21,719 nucleotides of DNA from Silene noctiflora (lineage: Eukaryota > Streptophyta > Magnoliopsida > Caryophyllales > Caryophyllaceae), in contig VHZZ01006535.1 of NCBI GenBank assembly GCA_009801015.1, positions 63,860 to 85,578 of the forward strand, in the 5' to 3' direction. Position 1 is the first letter of the stretch; each line of letters starts with the position of its first letter. Positions 1 to 9,860 of this stretch are shown here, one piece after another. The notes under the pieces are model-generated. The model was not told the origin of the DNA. It saw nothing but the letters and a program-made list of their open reading frames with translations, and ran no database searches. The translations under genes and the position numbers were made by a program.

Positions 1-1205
1 TTCTTCTAATGTTCACAAATGAACGAGTAAGAAACAAATTAAGCGCTATTATCTTATAACGATATAGAAATAATTATACACGAGAAAGCACACGANCTTT
101 TGAAAATAAAAATTGCAAAAACGGTTTTGCCTAAAACAATTTTGCACGTTAAGAATTATTGCACGAACAGATCTGCTTTCTATTGATATGGCACGACTAC
201 TTTTATAGTGATGGCAAGATCTAGGTTAAAATAGAAAATCCTAGATCCTTAGAATAATACTAGAGTATACAGATATTATTCTAGATAATATTCTATTATA
301 AATCTTCCTAATTAAGAAATGAATAATATCAAATAAAATATATAAAATATCTTAAGAGATATTGTTTCCTAATAACCCTAGATAAGATAAGAATCAAATA
401 ATAATTGTTTGTTCTTAAATCTTAACCAAATATACAAGAGTATAATATATTATATATTTATCTCATAAGATAAATAAAATATCTCATACACAAGGTTAAA
501 CGTGATCCACGACGGCTCATAAGCCGTGTGACCTAGCACGAAACCCTAGGCATATCTAGGTTAAATCTCAATTAGGGTTTTGGATGTGAAACCCTAGTTT
601 GTAATTAAAGGAACAACTCATAAGTTGTATTCTTCATATTACCAACACTTGTATCACAAATCCAATAGAAGATTTTTGCCTATTAAAAATATTTTAATGC
701 CATAACAAAAGATAAGAATCTTACGAACATTTTTCAAAGTCTTTTAAAAGCGTAAACAATTTTTAATCGTGTGATAACGAACTCGTGTAAATCAAGGTTA
801 TAGCTCAAGAGCTATAACTTTGACTCCTTTTCTAAACAATGTTATAGTTGTGAAGCTATAACCTTACTTAGATAAAAGGTTAGTTATTTTAATACCGTTA
901 CGAGATAGAAAACCTATTCTATCTAATCTTCNTGGAGATCTTCGGAATAGATTCTCGAACTTCATACAAGCTTCTCTTGATCTTCTCTTGATCAATTCAT
1001 CATTTTGATCTTGAGTGATTAATCTTGAAATGTAAAGAGGCTTGTTTTGGCTTGTTTTCTTGACGTTAATAACGTTCCTTCAATCTTTGAATATAAAATA
1101 CATCGAACTATATGGACTCAACAAACAATTAAGGGCAAGAGCATATACAGTCATAATTGCTAAACTTGTCATCATTAAAACAATATAATATACGAGAAAA
1201 TATTA
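1..1205 (+). repeat. Hairpin-rich AT-rich sequence, possibly a copia-type LTR fragment
   Basis: There is no open frame of note. The stretch contains a series of short perfect or near-perfect inverted repeats: 218-225/240-247, 455-476, 512-527, 545-560, 613-628, 797-818, 841-862 and 903-924. The telo-box-like AAACCCTAG occurs at about 541 and 590. Near the right edge, TTGTCATCATTAAAA resembles the TGTCATCATCAAAA text found at the end of many Ty1/copia interiors. No terminal dinucleotides or target duplication could be fixed. The LTR assignment is therefore a guess; the hairpins are directly visible. Single ambiguous bases are at 96 and 932. Confidence 0.35.
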
Positions 1206-1212
1206 GTCAACA

Positions 1213-1684
1213 ACTGCGGTCCCCCATTGGCAGGGCTACACACTTTAATGTGTAGTCAGATGTATGGAGATGTGACGAGGTTGGTGGTTGGAATGTTGTA
1301 CCTTTTGTATCATGATTTATATATGCAGTAACTGGCCCCATTTAATTGTTTTAAAAACTGTGATGATCCATTCGGGGATGGTGAGCAGTTATTGAGCAGG
1401 TATGAGTTGATGCGCGATGGATAGCTGGGTCGAGTCATCACATGATGATTAGAAGAGTCTTCCGCTGTGATATGAGTTTTATTAGCTTTAGTTGCTAGAC
1501 CTTTTGAAACAGTTGTATTTTATTGGGTAGTTTTGGCTATGGCTTTGTAAACAGTTTAACTTATTTATTAAAGCATGTTTCTTTATGGTCTATTTGATAT
1601 TCATTGCCTCGGGTAACTGAGATGGTAGCACTTCTATGCCTAGGGTGGTCTTGGTAAAGCACCTTGGTGTATGGGGGTGTTACA
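1213..1684 (+). mobile_element. Gypsy-type LTR fragment, copy A (3' part)
   Basis: It ends GGGGGTGTTACA at 1684, the canonical 3' end of a TGTAACACC...GGTGTTACA LTR. Most of its length aligns by eye with 20258-20776. Shared blocks include GTGATGATCCATTCGGGGAT, GATGGTGAGCAG, GCCTCGGGTAAC and GAGATGGTAGCA. The left part of the LTR is missing, and a change of sequence character near 1205-1213 marks the break. It carries no coding sequence. Confidence 0.75.
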
Positions 1685-1687
1685 ATG

Positions 1688-2303
1688 CGCCCTCGACTAA
1701 GTGGAGTCATTTTCGGGAATGGCTTCACGCCCTTGTTCGCACCTTGTGGTTCCCGTCACAAGGGAGATATGCACATTAATGATCATTGGGTTTACGTTCT
1801 ATGGTTTTCAGCGGGGCTTAGGTGGTAAGGTTGCGGTCCCCACTGGTGGAATGGGTTACTGGTTGCGACTGGTAACCTGGCAGGACGACACCTCGGTGTT
1901 AGTCGGTTGGATGGAGGTGTACTGGTATTGGAATTGTGCTTGTGTATATTGCGTTAGTATGTTATTCTCCAGTACTGACCTTGTGTGGTGTTATTTGTTT
2001 TCTTCTTGTTGTGTGTCTGCGACGATCCTTTTGGTGAACAGTCTGTCTTAACAGGTTTTGATATGGTTGTCTGGATGCCTTGGAGGGACGCGTCTTTCAC
2101 CGAATTTGGCATGTGGAGTCTCAACGTAGTTGAATAGATGTATCAGTTGTGCTTTCTTTTGTAATGAGTTTAACATGTAATTACACTTTAAAAGTTCTTT
2201 TATTGACGTTATGATATACTTATCGTCGGACAACCGAGATGGTAGCGCCATTATCTTTTAGAGAAGGTCTTGTTAAGGCTCTTTGGGAGGTAGGGGTGCT
2301 ACA
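1688..2303 (+). mobile_element. Related gypsy-type LTR fragment, copy B
   Basis: It starts GCGCCCTCGACTAAGTGGAGTC, matching 20108 onward (GCGCCCTCGGCTGAGTGGAG). It shares AGCGGGGCTTAGGTGG and the GGTCCCCACTG and CTGGCAGGAC blocks with that LTR. It ends AGGGGTGCTACA at 2303 after a diverged CAACCGAGATGGTAGC block. It adjoins copy A head to tail, with no primer binding site between or after them. The 116-codon open frame at 1701-2051 lies inside this non-coding LTR and is not a gene. Confidence 0.65.
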
Positions 2304-2491
2304 CTTTTATAGTTGTCAAAAGAAGTATTTTGGAAAGAAATAGGAATTTAGAAATTTGGAAAGAAATAGAATTACCAAGTTATAATAAAACTATTATTAC
2401 TAATATTAATATTAACAAATTATAAAATATTACTATATTATAAATATTAACATAATATTATTATTACTATAATTTTCGACCATATTTATTA
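2304..2491. other. AT-rich spacer
   Basis: Very AT-rich runs of ATTA and TATTA. The character continues beyond the MITE at 3248, so the MITE appears to have landed inside one AT-rich repeat. No gene or RNA is seen. Confidence 0.5.
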
Positions 2492-3247
2492 GGATTATTT
2501 AATGAGAATACTCTAAATTATGAGGATGCTTCTTAAAATACTCTAAACTCTATTTTAACTACCAATAAAACCAACTATTACCCCGTTCACTTTAAATAGA
2601 ATATATTCACTGGTTACCTGCTAAGCAAGTTAACAACTTTTTAACCCCTATTTTCCTTTTATTTTTATTCCTATGTTAAACATTTCACCACCTACCTCTT
2701 CATCTACTTCATCTACTCACCAAGTCACCACTAAAGTTTCCTCTTCTCTTTTTATATTGACCGAGATTTGATAGATGTGTGTAACAAGCCTGTTACACTT
2801 AGATCTGACAAATTTAACAGTGTCATATCATTAAAGCGAAGGCCTCCCAACTGATAGCCAATTGATTGAATTCTGTTACAGATTTACGTTTAAAATTAAT
2901 TTTTAGGCCTTTTAGGATTTAGAATTTGATGAGCGCTTCACATGAGGAAGAAGCGGTGAGAAACTAAAAAATTAAGGAGAAAAAAGTTACCTTTTAAATA
3001 GAAGAGAGAAAAAATTTGGGAAAAAAATATACAGAGCAAGCAAGAATGGATAGAGAAGAAGATGAAGGCTGGCAAAAGGGGAAGGAGTGGGCCCGTGGTA
3101 AAAGTTACCTGCTACTTCAAGTAAACAAAACCACAATTCTGTTCAAAGTGAAAGGGGCTAATAGTTGGTTTTATTAGTAGTTAAAACAGAGTTTGCAGTA
3201 TTTTGAGCAGTCTTGCTATAGTTTAGAGTAATCTTATTAAATAACCC
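2492..3247. mobile_element. Mutator-like MITE with long inverted ends (756 bp)
   Basis: The terminal inverted repeats are about 110-140 bp. The left starts GGATTATTTAATGAGA and the right, read in reverse, GGGTTATTTAATAAGA. Both carry ACTCTAAA, TTTTAACTAC and AATAAAACCAACTATTA in the same order. The flanks are TATTTATTA (2483-2491) and TGTTTATTA (3248-3256), which match at 8 of 9 positions. A 9-bp target duplication with long TIRs is the signature of Mutator-like elements. The interior has no transposase, so it is non-autonomous. Confidence 0.8.
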
Positions 3248-3551
3248 TGTTTATTATTATTACTATTATATTACTTATATTATTATATTATTAGGATTAT
3301 TACTATAAATAGTATTGCTGTAAATATTATTACTATTATAGAAATAGGAAAATATAAGAAAAATAAAAGAAAATATAATTTATTAATTTAGAAAGAAAAT
3401 ATTATTTATAAACAAAATATAATATATAGAATAATTACAAAATACGATTTACAAAACAATTATAGTTTATAAAATACTTTATAAAACAACTTCATTTATA
3501 AAAATGTCGTTGACTAACCGTTGACCAAACCTTAGAATACGGGGTATTACA
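3248..3551 (+). repeat. AT-rich repeat ending in an LTR-like terminus
   Basis: ATTATTACTATTATA-type sequence resumes after the MITE and finishes with GACTAACCGTTGACCAAACC and then GGGGTATTACA at 3541-3551. That end resembles the 3' end of a TGTAATACCCC...GGGGTATTACA LTR. The start of such an LTR could not be found. With 2304-2491 it probably formed a single repeat before the MITE inserted. Confidence 0.4.
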
Positions 3552-3923
3552 GGCACCCAGCCCCGACTCATTACAAGGACGTTTGGCATGGGCCTTGGAA
3601 AGGAGGGCACGACATCAAAGGTTAGCTGAGCCAAGCGACTGACCTGTGTTGTTGACCATGTCTAGTCACATGTAACAAACCTAAATAGTAACCATGAACC
3701 CGAAATTTTTCGGTGCCATGAGAAGCTCATTAGTCATTAAACACGCTCATACGCCTGCTCGGCTCAAGCTCCGTATAATTTCTGTATTTTGACAATAATT
3801 TTTATGTCTGAGCGAAGCTCATTAATCAATAGTCATTAAAACAAAGTGTAGAGGGTATTCGCTCATAATATTAAGCACCAGACTTAGCTTCCTACTATGT
3901 CTGCTCCCTTACACCTTTAAACA
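3552..3923. other. Non-coding spacer with a repeated short motif
   Basis: No open frame or RNA is seen. GAAGCTCATTA followed by GTCATTAAA occurs near 3722, and a related GAAGCTCATTAATCAATAGTCATTAAA near 3815, so the stretch contains a diverged internal duplication. Origin unknown. Confidence 0.35.
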
Positions 3924-4503
3924 TGTAACACCCCACGTTAGTTGAAGAGGTCCATCAGCTTAAATGACTAATGCTTAAAGGATTGAAAGTAATATTCATA
4001 TTAACAAAGTGCATTTCCTTTTCTATTTATCCGTGCAAAAGAACTCCACATTTAAGCGTGTTTAATTGAGAGTAGTCTTAGGATGGATGACCTCCTGGGA
4101 AAGTTTTAGAATGCGCTGGAAATGATCCGTGTTGATCTGTGGGCCATATATCAGTCCGGCGAGCTATCGTGAGTAACTGCTCCTGACTGAAGGTTTGGGT
4201 CAAGTGTTACAAGTGGTATCAGAGCAACCTTGTGACCTTGTGGTGATTGGAGGCAGTTGTTATACTCTCTTAGAGGCAGTTGTTATACACCCATCTAACA
4301 GGTGCAGGGGGACTCGGGGTTAGCGGCTATGCTCCCAGGCGCAACGAGGATGTTTCGTTCTTCAAGTGGGGGTGATTTTAACACCCCACATTAGTTAAAC
4401 AGGTCAATTGATAAGCTTAACTGCCTAGTACTTAAGGGGATTGAAAATATTACAAATATTAACAAAGTGTACTTTCTTTTCTAATTATCCATGTAAAAGA
4501 AAG
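3924..4503 (+). mobile_element. TRIM-like miniature LTR retrotransposon, 3' LTR truncated
   Basis: The 5' LTR is 3924-4211 (288 bp), from TGTAACACCCC to TGTTACA. After two bases comes the primer binding site TGGTATCAGAGC (4214-4225), complementary to the initiator Met tRNA 3' end. The interior is only about 165 bp and codes for nothing. A purine-rich tract, AAGTGGGGGTGA (4364-4375), abuts a second LTR start at 4377 (TTTAACACCCCAC). This second copy follows the first through about 127 bp (TTAGTT, ATTAACAAAGTG, CTTTTCTA, TTATCC) and then breaks off near 4503. Short LTRs, PBS, PPT and a tiny interior together are the TRIM architecture. The two LTRs have diverged, so the insertion is old. Confidence 0.78.
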
Positions 4504-4589
4504 TAGTCATTTGTCAGGAAACATAATTCTCTCTTTAACACATTTTCAATTCTACCTATTGGTCATCGGTTATAAATTTGTTCTAAATA

Positions 4590-4797
4590 CTCCCTCCGTC
4601 CCGGTCATTTGTTGTCCTTTTCCATTTTGGGGTGTCTCAGTCATTTGTTGTCCTTTCTATTTTAGGATTGTATTTGATGAGTAATTTGATTTTTCACCTT
4701 CAATTTAGTCCACTTTTCATGTTATAATTAGCTCCCTCCTCTTTTCTTGGTCTTTGTGCCAAAACCAAAGGACAACAAATGACCGGGACGGAGGGAG
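4590..4797. mobile_element. Stowaway-type MITE (208 bp, TA target duplication)
   Basis: The inverted ends are about 31 bp and begin CTCCCTCCGTCCCGGTCATT, continuing TGTTGTCCTTT on both sides. TA lies outside each end (4588-4589 and 4798-4799). GTCATTTGTTGTCCTTT is repeated directly inside the left half, about 37 bp apart. It is non-coding and non-autonomous. Confidence 0.92.
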
Positions 4798-4799
4798 TA

Positions 4800-6490
4800 A
4801 TAATTTGAAAAAGTAGGACACATTTTAAATCAGATCAGGTTATCAAGTATGACTAAATTTGATTTTTATTTATTACCTCTTTCATGTATATTATAAATAT
4901 TTTCTTATTTAATGTCGATTGTTATTAATACTTCAATAGCATATCCGTGTGGATAATAATCTTAAATTTTTAAATAGCATGGGTTAACAAATTAACCAAA
5001 CCATATGATGTAAATTCTAACTCAGATGCAAGTTATAACGCACCAATGATATTTTATGGTTAAAGTGGAAAATTAAAGTTCTTTAAGATAATACCTGTGG
5101 TGTATTTTTATCAAAAAAAAGATACCTTTGGTGTATTGTATTGGGATTTGAAACATCTCATTCAAAGAGACTAGTTTTAATCCTGTGCAAAATTGCATGA
5201 GATTGAATATTCACCAATTTGACTAAATGCATAAAAATTAAAACTGAAATAAAATAATTATAATTTATTTCCTATGTATAGAGCATATAAAGTTATAGAG
5301 TACTTATGAAGTATATGATTATCTAATAAAATTACGTAACTTTGTTAAATCTTTTGGAATTCCAATCTAAATTATTTTATCACCCACGTAAAATTTTAAT
5401 GGCACCTCTTTTCCTAAAAAAAATCTGATCCGACCTAAATAACCCAACTCATACCTGATCGATATTCAAATTGAGAACTCGAGTTTGAGTCGTAATCCAA
5501 ATGACCTGATCCAAATGCTTATTGTTGGTTATTGTCCAACATCCCAAATAAGTTGATAATAAGTTTAATAACATGCGGAAATGATTCGTACTGAAATGAT
5601 ATGATCTCACCTAATTAGATCCAATTTTTGTCGATCCAAATATAACCCGATACATTGACACTTGAACTCCTATAACGCTTACAAAAAAAATAAGGTGACT
5701 GAAATTTTGGTCAAATAAGTTACTTTGACCAAATCGGGTACCTGAAATGTATTGCCAAACAAAACCTAATTAAACGGATTGGTAAAAATCGAGCGAATAT
5801 GAAACAAACACACTGTTTTCTTTTGGTACTTTTAAGTTTTGACACAAACATAATATAAATACGGAGTAAAACACATATAAATCCACTTTTCACTCCAATC
5901 TTACCTTTCTTCGCCTCACGTCAGCCTTAAACCCAAAGGCCCCATATTAACTCATTCTCTAGGTACTCTTCTCCCACATAAAATAAATTCACTTCTTAGC
6001 AACGGCGATAATTTTTTATGGTGGTATTTTGGCCCGATTGGTAAAAGCTGTTTTTTTTTTTTATAATTACTCCAGTAAACCAAATTATATTGTACTTTTT
6101 TTTTTTTTTTTTAATTTAGTCATTATATCTATGTACTTTTTAAAATTAATCCTATAAACCAAATTATATATTATCAAGATATAGGTATTGAACAAAAATT
6201 GAAAAAGAAAGAAGGAAAAACCAACTTGTTTAATGACGTGGCTTTATGTGGATGCAAGAAATGTTCTTGTATTAATAGATGAAGATAATTGTGCGAGTGT
6301 TATATAGGTCATAATCTTTAAAATAGGATTATACATCTAGTTGTATATAAGCATTGTACAACTTGGTATAAGTATTGAGGTTGAACTTATGTGTATTTTT
6401 TCTGAGCTAATTCAAAGTTCACATTTTTAATGTGTAAATGGATGAGCTCGCATAAAACTCATATTCTTCAAAATAAAACTCGGATACTTT
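4800..6490. other. AT-rich intergenic stretch, no gene seen
   Basis: The translations give nothing recognisable and the stretch is broken by stops on both strands. It contains poly-T runs near 6050 and 6093-6112. A region of short direct repeats around GATCCGACCTAAATAACCC, CCTGATCGA and GACCTGATCC (5427-5515) looks like decayed repeat sequence. No transposon ends with target duplications were found. Confidence 0.4.
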
Positions 6491-6600
6491 ATTACAAAAC
6501 TCATATTCTACGCCATACAAGTGGTACAAGTGGTGGTATAGTAATATTACAAAACTCATATTCTACGCCATACAAGTGGTACAAGTGGTGGTATAGTAAT
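6491..6600. repeat. Perfect 55-bp tandem duplication
   Basis: Two copies, 6491-6545 and 6546-6600, start ATTACAAAACTCATATTC and end GGTGGTATAGTAAT, with no difference seen. Each copy contains a smaller repeat, ACAAGTGGT twice. Just upstream, AAAACTCATATTCTTC and AAAACTCGGATAC look like older, shorter relatives. The open frame across it (76 codons) is a by-product of the repeat. Confidence 0.88.
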
Positions 6601-7807
6601 ATTTTTAAAACGGCTTTTCTAACATATGTCCTAAGGTATATGATAAAAAGCCATATATAATAATATTTTTAAGATTTGATAACTAAAATGGTAAGAATGA
6701 GTATATTCTATTCTATTTCTAATGATTGAATCTTAAATATATTTTCTTAAATGACATCTTTCCGAATGTCCTTAGGACACATCAAAAACTGGAGAAAAAC
6801 TTTTTCTTTAAAAAAAAAAGTGTGAAATATAAGTGTGTTAATTGCATCGAGTCGACAATACTAATAGGCAAGTGACACATCAAAATTGAGACAAATAGAC
6901 GGTTTTTGCTTGTAAAACAAGCAAGTCCAAGGATCACAATTCATAATCCACTACATATAATCAATCAATCAGTAAGACAAACGTGACTCAAATGTCCAAA
7001 TATAACCTCAAGAAAATAACATGTCTATTATCAGCAATATAATGCCCAATCACATTCACATATTCTAATAATATGAATGAACCAAGAAGATTTAATTCAA
7101 GGGACATCTATTTATATCAAGCAAAGCATTATGTATAAGTATTTAAGTTCAAGTGTCCATCCTTTTGACAAGAATTGATTGATATGAATCTGACTTCCAA
7201 AATCATGTACACAATTATTATAATGTGTGTATTGTAATATCCATTATAATTAATTAATTATTATAATGTGAGTATAAGCTAAATAATACCAATGGTTAGA
7301 AAAGACGAACCTGAGGAGTGGGAAATTGCTCGTCTTTATCTACCCATCTGAGTTTTATTGGACTCGTCACAAGCTTGTGACAGATAATTTCCATCACAAA
7401 TGAGAAAATTGTGACAAAGAAATTGGACAAGAAAGAACTGTAATCCTTGGCATCTATCTATTAAGACTATGATATTGTCTATATAGTCTGATGTGACAAA
7501 TAATCGAAAAAAGCGAAAAGAATTGAATGTAGAATAGGTAAATTGCAATGAAACAAGTATGATACTAAAATGTAAACAAAGCACTCCAGATTACGTTACT
7601 CAACCATGCAAGTCTTTTATGGAATTTATAAGTGTATCTTACACCTAATAAAAAGACTAATTGCACCAACATAGAACATAGATAACATAACTAACTAGAG
7701 GGTAACACAAGATTCATAATAATAAAAAAAAAAAAAAGAAAAAAAAAAAGACATAAATAACTCGATAAATACATAAAATCAATCTGCATTGAGCATTGTC
7801 TGACTTT
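6601..7807. other. AT-rich intergenic stretch, no gene seen
   Basis: Non-coding as far as I can tell. AATTATTATAATGTG occurs twice (7213-7227 and 7256-7270), around an inverted CCATTATAATTAATT. An A-rich run (7726-7750) precedes the possible exon at 7808. The minus-strand open frame at 7336-7584 has no recognisable motif and AT-biased composition; I do not call it a gene. Confidence 0.4.
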
Positions 7808-8075
7808 TCAAACACTTTCTTCAAACGTTTCCTCGATAAACCCATCTACAACGATCAGGAAAAACACGCCACCCAAAAAACCTATAACCATTGAGACATG
7901 GAGCACTAAATTTAATGTGCAAATCAACACAAAAGAACGCAATGACCCAAATAGTTTAGTCGATAATCCATACCACAGAACAACAGAAGGCTTTACCATA
8001 ATCAACGCAAGAGAACTGTGCAACAATCCGACAAATAAACTGACAACAGCACGAGCATATGCATTACGATAATAA
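7808..8075 (-). CDS. Possible terminal exon of an unrecognised membrane protein
   Basis: The minus strand has a strong acceptor (pyrimidine-rich TTTTTCTTTGTTTTGCAG) ending at 8076. An 88-codon open stretch follows and ends at TGA (7810-7808). The translation is very hydrophobic, with about three membrane segments (around VVSLFVGLLHSSLALIMV, SLRSFVLICTLNLVLHV and VIGFLGGVFFLIVV), and ends in an acidic tail, EETFEESV. I do not recognise the family. No convincing upstream exons appear between here and the MLN51 stop, where a tandem duplication and a TIR element intervene. It may be a gene remnant or chance. Confidence 0.22.
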
Positions 8076-8103
8076 CTGCAAAACAAAGAAAAACAGTCTG
8101 TAA

Positions 8104-8419
8104 GCCTCATGTGTGGTCCAGCTTTAGTTTTACAGCCACAGCAAATCTAGGAACAACAAAAGCTCTATGTTATTATCCATTACAACAACAAAATAGGGCC
8201 AAAATCACAAATGGTTCGGGGTTGGCTAACATGAACCGTCATATGAAATCGTCAATATGTAAGCATCAAATGTAGTCCAGCCTAACTATTAGGCCGCCAC
8301 AGCAAATATAGGAACAAAGTTATATAACATCAGCTCTATATGTTAATATCCATGACAACAACAAAATACGGCCACGGTATGAGGTCAGTTAACATGAAAC
8401 ATTCGAAATCGTCAATACT
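8104..8419. repeat. Diverged tandem duplication, about 160-bp period
   Basis: Copy 1 (about 8104-8259) and copy 2 (about 8264-8419) share, in order, GTCCAG, GCCACAGCAAAT.TAGGAAC, AGCTCTAT, ACAACAACAAAATA, GGCCA, TAACATGAA and GAAATCGTCAATA. Substitutions and short indels throughout show it is older than the perfect repeats elsewhere in the window. The second copy stops just before the TIR element at 8437. Confidence 0.8.
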
Positions 8420-8436
8420 ACAACATCCGAGCCTAA

Positions 8437-9363
8437 GGGGGCATTTGGATGGGGGTCTAAAGGAAAGGGAAAGGGATTCATATCCCTCCATTCCCTTTGC
8501 AGATGTTTGTTTTACCATTTTTTCCATTCCCTATTCCCCTTCCATTCCTTCCCATTACCCCAATTCCCTCTATCTTCATTCCCCCCACACCCCAAGAGTA
8601 TGGGATTCCCTTTCCCCCACTCTCACTAGTGTACCACCATGAACACTCTCATGCACCACCACCGCCACTGCCAAGTGCCAACTAGCACTACCGCCACTGC
8701 CCAAATTCAAGGTAGCCGCCAGTTCGCTGGCGCCATCAACATCGTCAGAGCCCGTGCCGCCCCACCACCACTGCTCCACCCTAGTCAACCCTCCTCCCCC
8801 AAACCTTCGAAATCCCAAACACACACCCATGACCACCATCCAAAACACCACCAAGGAATTCCCTCAAACCAGAAAATGTAAATAACAACAAAAATATTAC
8901 AGCACAGAAAAGTAGAGATCCAACTATCATCCAGGATGAATGAAACATAACTATCTCAGACATCAATGAAATTTAAACATAACAAATCCGGCAACAGCAA
9001 TTCAAGGCAGTATCAGCCACACTCACAGAAAAATGACCGATGCCTGACATCAATGACCGATTTTAAAATCATCTCGCAGACAGATTTAAAACCAAGCGGT
9101 GTCATGTGGGGTTAGCAGCCTGGCCGGCGGCCGTGTGGCTGCCGGACGACCTCAGGCACGTCATCAGTGGTGACGATGGTGGTGGTTTGTGTTGGTGGTG
9201 GGTGGTGGGTGGTGAGTAATGGATTGTGATGATTATTGTTTTCTGTTTATTTTTGTATGATTCCCTTACATTTTCATACCAAACACGAATGAAAATCGTT
9301 TCCTTTCCTTTCATTTCCCTTTGTTTCTGTTTCTGATTCCCTTTTCCTAACCAAACGCCCCTT
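8437..9363. mobile_element. Non-autonomous TIR element with GC-rich interior (about 927 bp)
   Basis: The left end is GGGGGCATTTGG and the right end, in reverse, AAGGGGCGTTTGG. TAA lies outside both (8434-8436 and 9364-9366), which fits PIF/Harbinger-type targets. Behind the ends, the left side has AAAGGAAAGGGAAAGGGATTC and the right side, in reverse, GGAAAAGGGAATCAG. The interior is unusually GC-rich for this window, with C-rich (CACCACCACCGCCACTG, about 8655) and G-rich (GGTGGTGGGTGGTGGG, about 9193) stretches. Several open frames of 60-100 codons overlap on both strands here; they are compositional and match no transposase I know. Confidence 0.6.
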
Positions 9364-9366
9364 TAA

Positions 9367-9860
9367 TCCCAAGATAGTTTGGAGTCAGTTGAAATGAATC
9401 ATATCTTTTGAAACAGGTGTAAAAACAGATGCATCGCCAATGTTTGGTAAAATAATGAAAATAAAAAAGGAAGACACAACAGATAGTAATTATACAATTA
9501 AAGCCCAAGAAAATAATAGAAATGAAGGGAAAAAAGTGGATAATATGTCAACAACAATAATTAAAGACGCCACAGAAAAACTTAACGAGACGGTACAAAC
9601 TTCAAAGGCAAAATGCAAAAATCAGAGACACAGAAACATCGTAAAAGCGCATGTAAGTAATTCTAAAATTTGTTTACCTAAGACGCGTCAAGTCAGAGAA
9701 GACCCAGTGTGGTCCAGCCCACGAGCAGGAGAACACAAAGGGCATCAGAAGCGGAGCCCTATGGTGAGGAGAAATAAGAGTTCTTCAAACCAAGCACTAA
9801 CGATTCTTCAATTAGAAGATAAAAGCTTCTTATTTGAACAGGGAAGATGCCATATGTACT
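9367..9860 (-). other. Presumed 3' UTR and downstream flank of the MLN51-like gene
   Basis: This stretch follows the TGA at 9863-9861. I see no clean AATAAA on the minus strand, so the poly(A) site cannot be placed. A GTAAAC donor-like site follows CGTCTTAG near 9677, which leaves room for a spliced 3' UTR. A 150-codon open frame on the opposite strand (9440-9892) overlaps the last exon; it has no family resemblance and I do not call it a gene. Confidence 0.45.

Noticed and set aside
1701-2051. 116-codon open frame with Cys/Trp-rich translation
   Set aside because: It lies inside an LTR fragment, and the homologous LTR at 20108 onward does not keep the same frame.
4214-4225. tRNA gene suggested by the TGGTATCAGAGC text here and at 20987
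   Set aside because: Only the 12-base complement of the tRNA 3' end is present, right after LTR ends, so these are primer binding sites; no cloverleaf can be drawn.
6491-6600. CRISPR-like direct repeats
   Set aside because: There are two adjacent copies without spacers in plant DNA, so this is an ordinary tandem duplication.
8340-8966. Several overlapping frames of 60-100 codons on both strands
   Set aside because: They reflect low-complexity C-rich and G-rich composition inside the TIR element, with no domain or transposase motif.
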